From: Paulinella micropora
Taxonomy: Eukaryota > Cercozoa > Imbricatea > Euglyphida > Paulinellidae
Length of the DNA stretch: 64,000 nucleotides
NCBI GenBank assembly: GCA_019918135.1
Contig: WBZZ01006245.1
Span: 1 to 64,000, forward strand
Direction: 5' to 3'
In this document: positions 10,355 to 18,988 of the stretch, in pieces
How positions within the stretch are numbered: position 1 is the first letter of the stretch
Layout of the letters: every line of letters begins with the position of its first letter
Program-made: the position numbers and the translations under genes
Notes under the pieces: generated by a model
What the model was told of the DNA's origin: nothing
The model's input: the letters and a program-made list of their open reading frames with translations, nothing else
Database searches by the model: none

Positions 10355-10630
10355 ATGGACGCGTTGCGACAAGCGCTAGCTGAGAACGAGAACGAGCTGG
10401 CCACGTGCCTAGCCCGCCGCCGGATACTGGCCGTAGAACGAGAGAAGTTACAGCTGCAGATTGCGCTGTGTGAAAAGGTCTGCTGTGACAAGGACATGCG
10501 CGAGCAAGTCAAGACGCTTATCCAACAGCAAGAAGAGGCCGAGGCGGCAGCAGCCCACGCGGCAGCAGCCGAGACCGAAATGGCACTAGAAGAGACGATC
10601 GTAGAGATGCCAGACACCATCAATGGCTAG
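10355..10630 (+). CDS. Short coiled-coil protein, 91 residues
   Basis: Heptad-rich helix through most of its length (ALAENENELATCLARRR, then EREKLQLQIALCEK), with an Ala/Glu-rich second half and an acidic tail. It lies right after the fibre with a TTAATTAAAAAA tract before its ATG, and its stop touches the convergent RNR gene. A fibre-assembly or scaffold role is possible but unproven. Confidence 0.55.
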   Translation: MDALRQALAENENELATCLARRRILAVEREKLQLQIALCEKVCCDKDMREQVKTLIQQQEEAEAAAAHAAAAETEMALEETIVEMPDTING

Positions 10631-11605
10631 AAGTCCTGGTCTAGACCCCATTCGGGCTCCTTGGCCGGCGCCCGCGCGTACTCGCTCACTCTCTTCTCGA
10701 AAAAGTTCGTCTTGCCTACCACGCCTAGCTGTTCCATGAAGGGCAAGGGGCACTTGGCCACCCCATACAGCTTTTCGCTAAGGCCCAAGTTCTGCAGCAG
10801 GCCGTCCGCTACAAACTCGACGTACCGCTCCATCAGCGTCGCGTTCAGGCCCAGCAAGGCCACCGGCAGCGACTCGCTGATGAACCTCCGCTCGACCTCG
10901 ACACAGCTCACCACGATCTGGAAAATGCGCGACATCTGCAGCTTGTTCAACACGTGGTGCTTGTACAAGTGGCACGCGAACAGGCCGTGCTGTGTCTCGT
11001 CTCGCGCAATAAACTCGTTGCTGGTGCACAGGCCCTGCAGCAGGCCCGGGTGCTTTTGTTTCAGCCAAAAGATGGAGGCGAAAGAAGAGGCGAACTGGAC
11101 AAGTTCCACACAAGCGAACGCCACCAGCCGCTCGGCAAACGAAGACCGGGCCGGGCTGAGCCACTGCAGCGCCCACTTGGCTTTTTGGGCGACGGTCGGG
11201 ACCTGCGTGATCGCATTGAACAGCGTGTCCTTCTCTTGCTGGTCGCTGATGATCGTGTCGATCAACAGGCTGTAGGTCCGCGAGTGTTCGGCCTCATTAA
11301 AGATCTGGTAAGAATAAAAAAAGTCTCGCTTCGGAATACTGCACCTCGGCCAGAAAATTAGCGGCCAGGTTCTCTTGGATGATGCCGTCCGAGCTAGCAA
11401 AGAAGCCCAGCACCATCTTAATAAAATGCTGCTCGTCCGCACTCAGTTTCTTGAAATCGGCCTGTTCCCGGCTCAGGTCTAGCTCATCTGCTGTCCAGAA
11501 CGACCGCAGGGAAGCTTCATAGAATGAATACAGGTCCGGACGCCGTATCGGGAAGAGACAAAATCGCGATGCTTCCGGCACGAGCAGTTTTTCTTCAGTG
11601 TCCAT
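10627..11605 (-). pseudogene. Ribonucleotide reductase small subunit (R2)
   Basis: Clear class I R2 homology: N-terminal [16 protein letters not shown], the [13 protein letters not shown] helix, YSLLIDTI, FAERLVAFACVEL, SFASIFWLKQ, SNEFIARDETQH and a C-terminal tail ending in LDQDF. R2 supplies the radical for dNTP synthesis together with the large subunit, which is not in the window. The start at MDTEEK fits viral R2 proteins. The gene is convergent with the coiled-coil gene. R2 is common in large DNA viruses, so it helps mark block A as viral. The fossil has about one break. Confidence 0.85.
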
Positions 11606-11718
11606 AATTCGTTCAGCTGCCTGTTGTCCAGTTTCAGCAAGGCCATCTCTTTTAATACTAAAAGGGGAAAGAGGATATATTTTTTTCTTATGGCGCAAAA
11701 CAGAAACAAAGACTAACT

Positions 11719-12066
11719 ATGTTGCAAAGACGTAAGACCGAACAGCGGCTGATGCCCTCGTCGCCAGAGTCCATCACCGTAACTTCGCACGAGCTCGCAC
11801 TCGAGCTCAAGCGCAGCTACAGCGATTTTTCTTGGCAGAGCGTGCCGCAGCTCATTGTTCACGGGGTCAAGTACCTCGCTCTCTATACTAACCACACGGG
11901 CGAGGAGAAGAAGCAGATCCTCATTTCGGTCCTCGTCGACTTGTGTCCCGACGACAACGTGGACAAGCTCATCCCACCCGTGGTCGATGTCATCTGGGAG
12001 CTCGTGAAGGCCGCCCTCGCTACCAACTGCTGCGAGCTGTGTCCCAAGGTCTGCACTATCAGCTAA
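11719..12066 (+). CDS. Small helical protein, 115 residues
   Basis: No named family is recognised with confidence. The central part (VKYLALYTNHTGEEKKQIL, then two more helices) resembles small all-helical proteins of unknown function in large algal DNA viruses, with a TGxEKK turn between helices; this is recall and not a search. Three Cys residues near the C-terminus (NCCELCPKVC) could form a metal site. It is divergent from the RNR gene and its stop overlaps the convergent 2TM gene. Confidence 0.5.
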   Translation: MLQRRKTEQRLMPSSPESITVTSHELALELKRSYSDFSWQSVPQLIVHGVKYLALYTNHTGEEKKQILISVLVDLCPDDNVDKLIPPVVDVIWELVKAALATNCCELCPKVCTIS

Positions 12067-12737
12067 GTAGGCATCGGGATCAAGTGCCTGCCCAGCGTCA
12101 CTGGCGTGCCGTGGTGGATCCTGACCGGCTCGCCGCTCGTCACCATCTGCGCGCGCGCTTTGGCCAGCTTCTCGCGGTCCAGGCGGTGCGCCCACAGCAC
12201 CACGCCCGGTATAACTTGCTCGTTCGAACGCACTTTCTCCAGGGCCATGGTGATCTTGACCAGCAGCACGTCCGCTGCTAATCTAAAGCGCCTCTTCTTG
12301 GCCATCTCGACCGACAACTCGTTCTTGACCATCTCAAAGAGGATCTCGCAGGAGAAGTGGCGCTCTGCTTTCTGTCCAAAGTTGAAAAAGCTGTTGGTGC
12401 CCGAGACGATGGCTACTACGATCAGGCAGGTCACGCTGACCCAGTCGTAGCCCGCCCGGCCCGCCTCACACGCCTTGAAGCCGAAATTTCCCACGATAAC
12501 GGAACAGATCGCCGGCACGATCGTAGACAGCAAACCAAACAACAGAAAACGGTTGTAGTAGTAGTAGCCGGCCGAGTTGTTGAGGCGCGCGTGCAGGGCA
12601 CACTCGTCCACCACGCTGGCAAAATATTGCTCGTGCCTCGAAGACCACTTCTCTTCCTCTCGCTTGACGTCGCTGTCGTCCGAGTCATGGTTGTCGCTCG
12701 ATTGCGACCGCATCGCCAGGATTTTATCCTCGTCCAT
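12063..12737 (-). CDS. Two-TM SLATT-like membrane protein
   Basis: About 225 residues from MDEDKIL. A charged N-terminal helix is followed by YYYYNRFLLFGLLSTIVPAI (TM1) and VSVTCLIVVAIVSGTNSFF (TM2), then a long helical tail with FGQKAERH. The order of two close TM helices then a helical domain matches SLATT-type proteins, which in bacteria are effectors next to nucleotide-signalling enzymes; in eukaryotic DNA viruses similar proteins are of unknown role. A start further upstream would take in a duplicated segment, so the inner start is preferred. Confidence 0.5.
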   Translation of the reverse strand: MDEDKILAMRSQSSDNHDSDDSDVKREEEKWSSRHEQYFASVVDECALHARLNNSAGYYYYNRFLLFGLLSTIVPAICSVIVGNFGFKACEAGRAGYDWVSVTCLIVVAIVSGTNSFFNFGQKAERHFSCEILFEMVKNELSVEMAKKRRFRLAADVLLVKITMALEKVRSNEQVIPGVVLWAHRLDREKLAKARAQMVTSGEPVRIHHGTPVTLGRHLIPMPT

Positions 12738-12935
12738 CTTTACTTTTGGTGGTGGGAAACTGCAAGATTTAAAAAAATGTGCGACTGGTAGCAGCACGCG
12801 CACACCGAAAGCCCTTGCCGACTTGCACATTGGCTGTAAAATTTTACTGTGCAAGTCGGCATGCGATCGCATCGCCAGGATTTTATCCTCGTCATGGTAA
12901 CTGCAAGCTTTGAAGGAATGTGCGACTGTTGGGCT
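12700..12935. repeat. Local duplication of the 2TM gene's 5' region
   Basis: The block with GCGACCGCATCGCCAGG and ATTTTATCCTCGTC (about 12,703-12,735) and a following ATGTGCGACT block recur at about 12,864-12,930. The copy covers the start of the 2TM gene and its leader, so its promoter and first codons exist twice. Confidence 0.7.
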
Positions 12936-12948
12936 GGCAGCCACCCTA

Positions 12949-13494
12949 TCAGCAACCGGCTTTCGACAGCAGCATCTCCCAGTCCGCCCCATTCAAGTCC
13001 ACCTTGTCCCTGGTGTCAGGATTGCACACCTGCAGGTGCAAGTACTTCGTCAGCGTCGGAAACACCACGTACTGGTCGTGCCGGTCCTGTGCCGACGACT
13101 GGTAGCCACCCGAACTTGCGAGGAAAGGAATGATCAGGCTGCCCGACTGCACCTTCGTGCCGCGCGAGACCGCGCCCGCCAGCGACACCTCCTCGTAGTT
13201 GCCGCCCGTCGAGTAGGCCAAGCTACTGTATTCCTTGATCTTGATACCTAGCGAAGTCGGCAGGCCCAGTGCCACGACTTGTGGCAAGACGGTGGCCTGG
13301 CCCGGCGTTAGTGCAAAGAGCTCGTTCTGGGCCGAAGTCGGGAAGCCTAGCACGGCGTGCGCGCTGTCGTCGCCGCTCTTGCTGTAGATGTTGAACTCTG
13401 CCGCCGCGGACAGCGTGAACTGCAGCTTGAGCTTGGTGTCGAGATAAACCACTCCGATCGACTGTCCTACCTTGTTGCCGCTGAGCGTCAGCAT
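12949..13494 (-). pseudogene. Penton-like capsid protein piece (C-terminal motifs)
   Basis: About 180 residues. AVLGFPTSA and, near the end, TKYLHLQVCNPDTRDKVDLNG followed by DWEML resemble the C-terminal part of PLV penton-like minor capsid proteins; the block B penton has FYLTDENDQAINLNG in the same place. It is divergently oriented from the next piece. Part of a fossil; see the block A entry. Confidence 0.5.
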
Positions 13495-13548
13495 ATTTTT
13501 TTCCTCTTGCACTACACTAGTGACAACATTTAATTTTTTTTCTCGGAA

Positions 13549-13856
13549 ATGAGCGGCCTGCGCAACATTTCGGAAATGAACATCCTGGTCCGCAGCAAGG
13601 ACCGCGACCGGGTGCAAGGCTCGGGCGATTCGACCGAGTTCCGGCTGTCGCTGTCGGAAGCGATCCAAGGCAGGTACAAGCTCATCTGGGCCACGATCCC
13701 GAACGCGACGTACAACATCAATTCCAAGAACAACAAGCTCTACTTGAACTCGACGGCCACGGGCGACGTGACGATCACGATTCCAAGCCAGAACTATACA
13801 GGCGAAACTTTGGCCGACGCGCTGCAATCGCTGTTGAAGTGGATGACCCATTAGCA
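13549..13856 (+). pseudogene. Penton-like capsid protein piece (N-terminal motifs)
   Basis: Reads NILVRSKDRDRVQGSGDSTE, then FRLSLSEAIQGRYKLIWATI and ITIPSQNYTGETLADALQSL. This is the opening of PLV penton-like proteins: a strand, the phrase like SxxR...TGTDSDF, then IPxGNYT and NLxxxL as in the block B penton at 14,283. GC-rich coding ends at the junction with block B. Confidence 0.55.
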
Positions 13857-14123
13857 CTTTACGAGCCGACAGAAGACTTTCAACAACAAATGAAACAACT
13901 AATTGATAAAAGCCACCCAGATAGTTATTTATTAATGAAAGTAAATAAGGTAAAAGAGCAGAGTGATACGAGTGATACATGCGGATGGTTTGCTATGCGC
14001 TTTTTGATTGAAAGAAGTAAAGGCAACCGCTTTAAGTTTGCTAGTGGCTATACAGACTTGAAAGAAGAAGAAGCGGAGAAATTAAAAGCACAGCACGGAT
14101 ATGGATTTGACACCTTTTTATGA
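13845..14123 (+). pseudogene. Adenain-like capsid maturation protease, remnant
   Basis: The remaining part includes SDTSDTCGWFAMRFLIER, the catalytic-Cys region of adenovirus-type (Ulp1 fold) proteases of Polintons and PLVs, followed by a short helical tail. In the family this enzyme trims capsid proteins during maturation. Only the part right of the block A/B junction is present. It precedes penton and capsid genes, a usual morphogenesis neighbourhood. Confidence 0.6.
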
Positions 14124-14195
14124 GCATCGCTTTCATCCAATGTTGAATTTTAAATAAAAATCAACATAACGCTCATTTTCGCTTGCTCATAAAAG
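14115..14195. repeat. Stop-codon hairpin of the protease gene
   Basis: TTTTATGAGCA, which contains the stop codon, pairs with TGCTCATAAAA about 60 bases later. An inner pair ATGTTGA / TCAACAT sits within. It probably acts at the transcript 3' end. Confidence 0.65.
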
Positions 14196-14222
14196 AATAA
14201 TATTTTTATAAAAAAGAAAAAG

Positions 14223-14282
14223 CGATATTTGTAAAACACACGAGAGTTGCGGTAGCAACGAGAGTGTGGATTTACGAATATC
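14223..14282. promoter_or_regulatory. 5' hairpin ending at the penton ATG
   Basis: GATATTTGTAAAACACAC pairs with GTGTGGATTTACGAATATC; the right arm ends directly before the ATG at 14,283. A small inner stem GTTGC-GGTA-GCAAC caps it. Confidence 0.75.
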
Positions 14283-15095
14283 ATGGACTATAAGGGAGGA
14301 AGAAGTTCGGGTATTTATTATATCAATAGCAAAAATAGGATAACGGGGACAGACAGCGACTTTACACACGAAATAAACTTAAAATCACTAGACAATCCCA
14401 CACACTGCAAAATTCTTCATATCTATGTGCCAAAGTCGTATTACTCTGTGGCTTCACCATACAATACTTTTACACTTAGCGAAGACGGGTATGAGGCTTT
14501 AATTACAATACCTGAGGGAAACTACACAATGAACAATCTAAAAAATAAGTTGTCTGAGGTGTTATCCGCCGATAGTCCAAATAATTATACTTATGTTGTC
14601 TCAAGCAACAATACCAACATTGACCCAGAGGATGGCAAATTAACATTCAGTGTGTCAGAGAATAAAGGTATTCAACCGCGGTTTATATTTGATGCGGATA
14701 CCCGCATTCACGAGGTAATGGGTTTTGATAGAAATTCAACATATTTCTTTGCTAATGATTTAATTAAATCGCCAAACGTAATTATTCTAACTGGTGAAAA
14801 AACTTTGTATCTTCAATCAGACTTAGTGAATGAAGGAGATAATCATGTGCTACAAGAAATATACACTGCCAACGAAATTCCTTTCGGTTCTGTCATTTAT
14901 GACGGCTCTGGTAGTGAATACGGGAAAACATTGTCAGCAAGTTCAAACAATGTGTTTAGGTTTTACTTGACAGACGAAAACGACCAAGCAATTAATCTTA
15001 ATGGTTTGGGTATAGTTATTACTTTACTGGTTTATCGTGAAACTAATTACTTTAGTTTATTTAATTCATTCTTTAATTTACTGAAAGCGCGGTAA
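14283..15095 (+). CDS. Penton-like minor capsid protein
   Basis: 270 residues, an apparently intact frame. Starts with GIYYINSKNRITGTDSDF, then IYVPKSYYSV, LITIPEGNYTMNNLKNKL, VMGFDRNS and near the end FRFYLTDENDQAINLNG. This is the motif order of the single-jelly-roll penton (minor capsid) proteins of Polintons, PLVs and virophages, which form the capsid vertices. It lies between protease and major capsid genes and has a hairpin at each end. The block C gene at 47,995 is its counterpart. Confidence 0.7.
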   Translation: MDYKGGRSSGIYYINSKNRITGTDSDFTHEINLKSLDNPTHCKILHIYVPKSYYSVASPYNTFTLSEDGYEALITIPEGNYTMNNLKNKLSEVLSADSPNNYTYVVSSNNTNIDPEDGKLTFSVSENKGIQPRFIFDADTRIHEVMGFDRNSTYFFANDLIKSPNVIILTGEKTLYLQSDLVNEGDNHVLQEIYTANEIPFGSVIYDGSGSEYGKTLSASSNNVFRFYLTDENDQAINLNGLGIVITLLVYRETNYFSLFNSFFNLLKAR

Positions 15096-15096
15096 A

Positions 15097-15154
15097 GATG
15101 TTTATCAACTTCACTCTCATTCGCTTCGCTCATTATCGTTTGTTGATAAACATC
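15097..15154. terminator. 3' hairpin after the penton gene
   Basis: GATGTTTATCAAC pairs with GTTGATAAACATC, starting two bases after the stop. Similar hairpins follow the capsid gene and the 17,130 gene. Confidence 0.75.
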
Positions 15155-15175
15155 GAAGGGTTAGTTAATGAAAAA

Positions 15176-15268
15176 CGATATTTGTAAAACACACGGGAGC
15201 GGGGTATCTCAAACAAGTTTGAGATTGGAGTGAATCTCCAACGTGTTGGAGATAATTTACAAATATCA
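15176..15268. promoter_or_regulatory. 5' hairpin unit with two 20-bp palindromes
   Basis: CGATATTTGTAAAACACAC at the left pairs with TTTACAAATATC at the right. Inside lie ATCTCAAACAAGTTTGAGAT (15,206-15,225) and ATCTCCAACGTGTTGGAGAT (15,234-15,253), two members of the palindrome family described in the findings. It lies upstream of the capsid gene. Confidence 0.8.
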
Positions 15269-15351
15269 ATATTTGATTTAATTATTTTTTTTCTACACTA
15301 TTATATATTGTGGTGAATTAGTTAATTTACAACACTTCAAAAAAAAGAAAA

Positions 15352-16860
15352 ATGCCCGTCCAATATGGAGGAGAACTTACACACAGCCAAAGCGAACTTA
15401 TCCGCGGTAAGTATTCGCTTAACAAACTTACTGCCCGCGAAAGTCTTGCGGTTGTGCCGATTACCACCGTGGGAGGAATTGAATCAACTTTTGAAATTCC
15501 TACTCATCCTTTGAACCTTGCGAGGTCTGTGTTGCGATTTACCTACACACCAACTCGGGGTGGTGCTGGTGGAAGGTATAACCGAATTACTATGGACTGC
15601 CTGCCGATGATTAAGACGATTGAACTGCGAAGCCGAAGCGGTCAGTATCTGTGTAATCTTCAACACGTTGGTAATTACACTAAGATGATTTGGAAGCCTG
15701 AGATTTCTTATGATAGATTTATGGCACTGGATAACCACGGGGCTGGGTCTGGTTATGGTGCGATGCTTCAAAAGTGTAATGCTGATGGCCGTGCTACAAC
15801 CGCCTTTAATGCTAACGTGTATGCTGGCCAACAAGCAAGTGCTGCAACAGTTGCGGGAAGTATTGATACCGACGGGCATCTTCAAGCAACATTGAATGTT
15901 TATGGTAATGCTATCGCGGGAGCCATTTCTCCACCATCTGTCAATGCTCGTCGTCATAATGATTTGCTCATCGCTAACGGAACTGGTGCCGCCTCTGTTG
16001 TAAATGTCTCTTATGAGGAGGCGAAGTATTTTGAAGGTGGAGCCAATAACACCGAAACTCCCGTTATCAATGTGTCTATTCCACTAGGCATGCTTTTTGG
16101 AACCATTTTTGAAATTGATAAGACTATTGGTTTTAATGAAATTCTTGATTTGAGGATTGTGTGGGAGGGAACCCAGAAAACCATATTTTATGGAACTGAC
16201 GCCCTTAGTGTTGCAGCAGGAGCGACCGCCACCGCAGCACCCGCAGAGGTTAGCAACCTTAACTTATTTCTCGCCGTTGAAACTGACCCTAATGTTATCT
16301 TGGGAGTTCAACAGAAGATTGCGGGTGAAGGCTTTTCGTTTAAGACCGAATACCCTATCTCTTGGAAAACTAATCTCGGTGCTGGCACTCAGTCATTTGT
16401 TTTGAAGATGAACCGCTCGCAGGGTGAGAGAATTCGCCGAATTTACACTAGCGGGTTTAATAATACCGAAAGTTCAAACACCGCATTTGATTGCGATAAC
16501 CGAGCACAAACTAAGATTACTTCTTATTACACTACTTTGGATAGTAATAGAATTCAGCAGTTTGATATCACTTGCTCCCGCGATGAGGATTATATGCTTT
16601 TGAAGGAAAAGGTAAAGGGCTCTGCTATTTTGAACTCTAATGTGTATAAATATAACTGGTTCCACGTTGATTTCTGGGATCACAACCGCCCGCTTTATGA
16701 CAAGCGAGAAGAAGAGGGTTATGAAGTGGCTGGTCTGTCCTTGGATACCGAACGGCGGTATGAATGGAGTGCGGAGGGAGCAGTCCAATTGAATTATTAC
16801 ACTTATGCTATTCTTCAGAGGACTATTGTCGTGAAGGGAATTGAAATCCTTATGAGTTGA
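15352..16860 (+). CDS. Probable double-jelly-roll major capsid protein
   Basis: 502 residues, an apparently intact frame. The length suits PLV major capsid proteins, and the gene follows a penton-like gene as expected. The sequence is beta-rich; SLAVVPITTVGGIESTFEIP near the N-terminus and NYYTYAILQRTIVVKGIEIL at the end fit capsid edges. Motif-level proof is weak by eye; length, position and composition carry the call. Capsid trimers form the icosahedral shell. It is only distantly like the block C capsid protein at 46,522. Hairpins lie before and after it. Confidence 0.65.
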   Translation: MPVQYGGELTHSQSELIRGKYSLNKLTARESLAVVPITTVGGIESTFEIPTHPLNLARSVLRFTYTPTRGGAGGRYNRITMDCLPMIKTIELRSRSGQYLCNLQHVGNYTKMIWKPEISYDRFMALDNHGAGSGYGAMLQKCNADGRATTAFNANVYAGQQASAATVAGSIDTDGHLQATLNVYGNAIAGAISPPSVNARRHNDLLIANGTGAASVVNVSYEEAKYFEGGANNTETPVINVSIPLGMLFGTIFEIDKTIGFNEILDLRIVWEGTQKTIFYGTDALSVAAGATATAAPAEVSNLNLFLAVETDPNVILGVQQKIAGEGFSFKTEYPISWKTNLGAGTQSFVLKMNRSQGERIRRIYTSGFNNTESSNTAFDCDNRAQTKITSYYTTLDSNRIQQFDITCSRDEDYMLLKEKVKGSAILNSNVYKYNWFHVDFWDHNRPLYDKREEEGYEVAGLSLDTERRYEWSAEGAVQLNYYTYAILQRTIVVKGIEILMS

Positions 16861-16861
16861 T

Positions 16862-16924
16862 GATATTTATCAACTTCACTCCTATCTGGCTAATCGCCAG
16901 ATTTCCCGTTTGTCGATAAACATC
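16862..16924. terminator. 3' hairpin after the capsid gene
   Basis: GATATTTATCAAC pairs with GTCGATAAACATC, starting right after the stop. An inner stem ATCTGGC / GCCAGAT caps it. Confidence 0.75.
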
Positions 16925-16932
16925 GAAAAAAC

Positions 16933-16997
16933 GATGTTTTAGAATAAGCGGGATATCTCAAACAAGTTTGAGATTGTGAGCGCAATTCTAAAATATC
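16933..16997. promoter_or_regulatory. 5'-type hairpin with a 20-bp palindrome
   Basis: GATGTTTTAGAAT pairs with ATTCTAAAATATC. Inside is ATCTCAAACAAGTTTGAGAT at 16,955-16,974. It is followed by a second, similar hairpin nearer the next gene. Confidence 0.75.
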
Positions 16998-17063
16998 ATA
17001 AACATCGTAAAAGAAAAAAAAAAGAAGAAAAGTAAAATATTTATTTTTTGGTATTTAAAAAAC

Positions 17064-17128
17064 GATATTTTATAATAAGAGTGATATCTTAAACAAGTTT
17101 GAGATTGTGAGCGTCATTATAAAATATC
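17064..17128. promoter_or_regulatory. 5' hairpin ending just before the 17,130 ATG
   Basis: GATATTTTATAAT pairs with ATTATAAAATATC; the ATG starts two bases later. It contains the variant palindrome ATCTTAAACAAGTTTGAGAT at 17,086-17,105. Confidence 0.75.
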
Positions 17129-17129
17129 A

Positions 17130-18365
17130 ATGTCTCATCAGAGAAACTTAATCGCAGAAAATCCTAGAGGAGAGTTCATCAACCTAAAAGTAGGATATGA
17201 TGGCCACATTGATAATATGAAGACAGCCTTCGGCGAAACAACAACTGCGCAATTAACACCAGTATTACAAGAAATCTTTCCATATACCATTAATACTAGG
17301 GTATGGACAAAAACAGAAACAAAATCGTCTGTGTCATTTTTGGATAATATGGCTGAATTGAAAACAACTGCTAATGCGACGGCGGATGCTAGATTAGTAA
17401 GTAAAAGGAGAATAAAATATAGAACCGGAACGGGTGTCCTTGCTCGCTTTACTGCTCTATGGACAACGGATGATACAAAAGATTACTATTCATTTATTGG
17501 AATAGGAAATGTCCTTAACGATGGATTTTATTTTTACAAAAATCACGAAGGAATGAATATCGCAAATTGTAAAAGAAATGATGTAGAATATATTGACCAA
17601 AAAGACTGGGATGACCCGTGCGATGGAACTTCGGCTATGCCAGACTTAGAGTGGAGCGTAGGAAATGTATTTCAAATTCAATTTCAGTATCTTGGGTTTG
17701 GTGCTATTAAGTTTTCAATTGAAAATCCAGAGACTGGTGAATTCCAACTAGTTCATATGATTAAGTATGCTAATACGAATGATGAAGTAAGCCTTGGAAA
17801 TACGACATTACCATTTACAGCAATCATGAGAAATGATGCAAAGACTGGAATACAAATTCTTAAAACAGCGAGTGCTAGTTTATTCATTGAGGGGTCAAAT
17901 ACTATTAACACAAGTATAACGAATTCAATTGAGGGTGCTGAAGTCGCCCACACTACAGAAAGACCGATATTGAGTATAAGAAATAAGGCTAAATATGATA
18001 GTGCTGGTGCTAACTTAGACAATTATTCATTAGTGTATCCATCATTGATTAGTATTAGTAATGAGGACTCAAAAACGAATGTCGTCAGAATGGTGTTGAA
18101 TGGAACTTTAACTGGAGCAGTGTATGCGGATGTAGATACGAAATATTCAATAGTTGATACTGACACAACAGCGACTGCCATCGCCAACGGAACAACAATT
18201 TTTAAAATTTATGTAAATGCTAATTCAACGCAACAAATCAATCTAAGAAATTATGATATTTATTTGTCTCCAAGTGATGTATTAACTTTTACACAGAAAT
18301 CGGTTTCTACTACTAATAATGGTGGAAATGTCAATATTATCGCTAATTTTATAGAGGATTGGTAG
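17130..18365 (+). CDS. Virion-surface/fibre-like protein shared with block C
   Basis: 411 residues, an apparently intact frame, beta-rich. It is clearly homologous to the block C protein encoded at 49,830-51,062 on the minus strand: both have TTxxxLxPVLQ(E/N)xFxYxINTR, then YR(T/S)GxGxxARFxAL, QYLGxGxIxFxIENPxTG and a C-terminal (I/A)NFIED end. The shared gene in two different PLVs suggests a conserved virion protein, perhaps a surface or fibre-base component. No catalytic motif is seen. Confidence 0.6.
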   Translation: MSHQRNLIAENPRGEFINLKVGYDGHIDNMKTAFGETTTAQLTPVLQEIFPYTINTRVWTKTETKSSVSFLDNMAELKTTANATADARLVSKRRIKYRTGTGVLARFTALWTTDDTKDYYSFIGIGNVLNDGFYFYKNHEGMNIANCKRNDVEYIDQKDWDDPCDGTSAMPDLEWSVGNVFQIQFQYLGFGAIKFSIENPETGEFQLVHMIKYANTNDEVSLGNTTLPFTAIMRNDAKTGIQILKTASASLFIEGSNTINTSITNSIEGAEVAHTTERPILSIRNKAKYDSAGANLDNYSLVYPSLISISNEDSKTNVVRMVLNGTLTGAVYADVDTKYSIVDTDTTATAIANGTTIFKIYVNANSTQQINLRNYDIYLSPSDVLTFTQKSVSTTNNGGNVNIIANFIEDW

Positions 18366-18416
18366 ATATTTACAAATCCGCACTTTCGCTACGCTTTCGT
18401 GCGGTTTGTAAACATC
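18365..18416. terminator. 3' hairpin after the 17,130 gene
   Basis: GATATTTACAAATCCGCAC pairs with GTGCGGTTTGTAAACATC and begins at the stop codon. Confidence 0.75.
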
Positions 18417-18447
18417 GTAAAATTGAAAGAAAAAAAACGGAAAAAGC

Positions 18448-18503
18448 GATGTTTGAAAAACACGCGAGAGTGCGAAGCACGTAAGCGTGGATTTTCAAAT
18501 ATC
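18448..18503. repeat. Hairpin of the 5' type between convergent genes
   Basis: GATGTTTGAAAAACACGC pairs with GCGTGGATTTTCAAATATC. It has the same build as the hairpins that end at start codons, but no plus-strand gene follows. Confidence 0.7.
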
Positions 18504-18546
18504 AGAGGTATTTTTTTACCGCATCTTTGTTATTAAAATAAGGTTG

Positions 18547-18960
18547 TTAAATTAAATATTCAAGGTATGGTTTGTCAATCTTAGCGACATCTTTAATTTT
18601 CATTTTTTTATACTTACCATATTGAAGAACAACATCTTTCTTTAATATACAACCTTCTTCTGTACATGTAGCATTCTCTATCTCTTCGCCGACCTTAGCC
18701 TTTATTTCAGTAATTCCAGTCTCTTTTAAATCAGCAGTCGTAAAAGGTGTGCTTTCTTCCTCCATCAACACGCTTTCCAATGGTACAACTACTTTAACAT
18801 TGTCATCTATGTTGGAAATTCCAACATTTGGTTTATATTGCTCATAGAAAGATACAATGTCAGGCTTAGTCCATTTAATTGTCGGCTTTTTGACATCTCC
18901 ATCAAGGTTCCATTTTTCAATTTCATTCAAGTAGTCCTGCTTGGTGCTTAGGTCGGTCAT
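18547..18960 (-). CDS. Small protein with GKY motif, shared with block C
   Basis: 137 residues. The N-terminal two thirds (KQDYLNEIEKWNLDGDVKKP, then IVSFYEQYKPN and DLKETGITEIKAKVGEE) match the block C protein at 35,227. The C-terminus, QYGKYKKMKIKDVAKIDKPY, matches the fold seen at the C-terminus of exodeoxyribonuclease X (GKYKGKxxxDVAxxDPxYLxW). The function is unknown; the GKY unit may bind nucleic acid. The adjacent gene on the same strand carries the same unit. Confidence 0.55.
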   Translation of the reverse strand: MTDLSTKQDYLNEIEKWNLDGDVKKPTIKWTKPDIVSFYEQYKPNVGISNIDDNVKVVVPLESVLMEEESTPFTTADLKETGITEIKAKVGEEIENATCTEEGCILKKDVVLQYGKYKKMKIKDVAKIDKPYLEYLI

Positions 18961-18988
18961 TGGTATATGTCTAGTAAAATTTTATTTT

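Larger units (their letters stand above)
1689..13845. mobile_element. Block A: GC-rich Polinton-like viral fossil (incomplete)
   Basis: Nine or so genes in GC-rich DNA, unlike the AT-rich flanks: peptidase, unknown, Cys-rich mini-protein, long discoidin fibre, coiled coil, RNR small subunit, small helical protein, 2TM protein and penton-like pieces. Fibre plus penton-like parts point to a PLV/Polinton relative or a larger DNA virus; no major capsid protein, polymerase or packaging ATPase is seen. TTAATTAAAAAA-type tracts precede some genes (about 4,877 and 10,339). It is broken, with roughly three breaks or rearrangements, and ends sharply at the junction with block B. Confidence 0.6.

Noticed and set aside
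10661-11361. Plus-strand frames opposite the RNR gene
   Set aside because: Shadows of the well-supported minus-strand R2 coding region.
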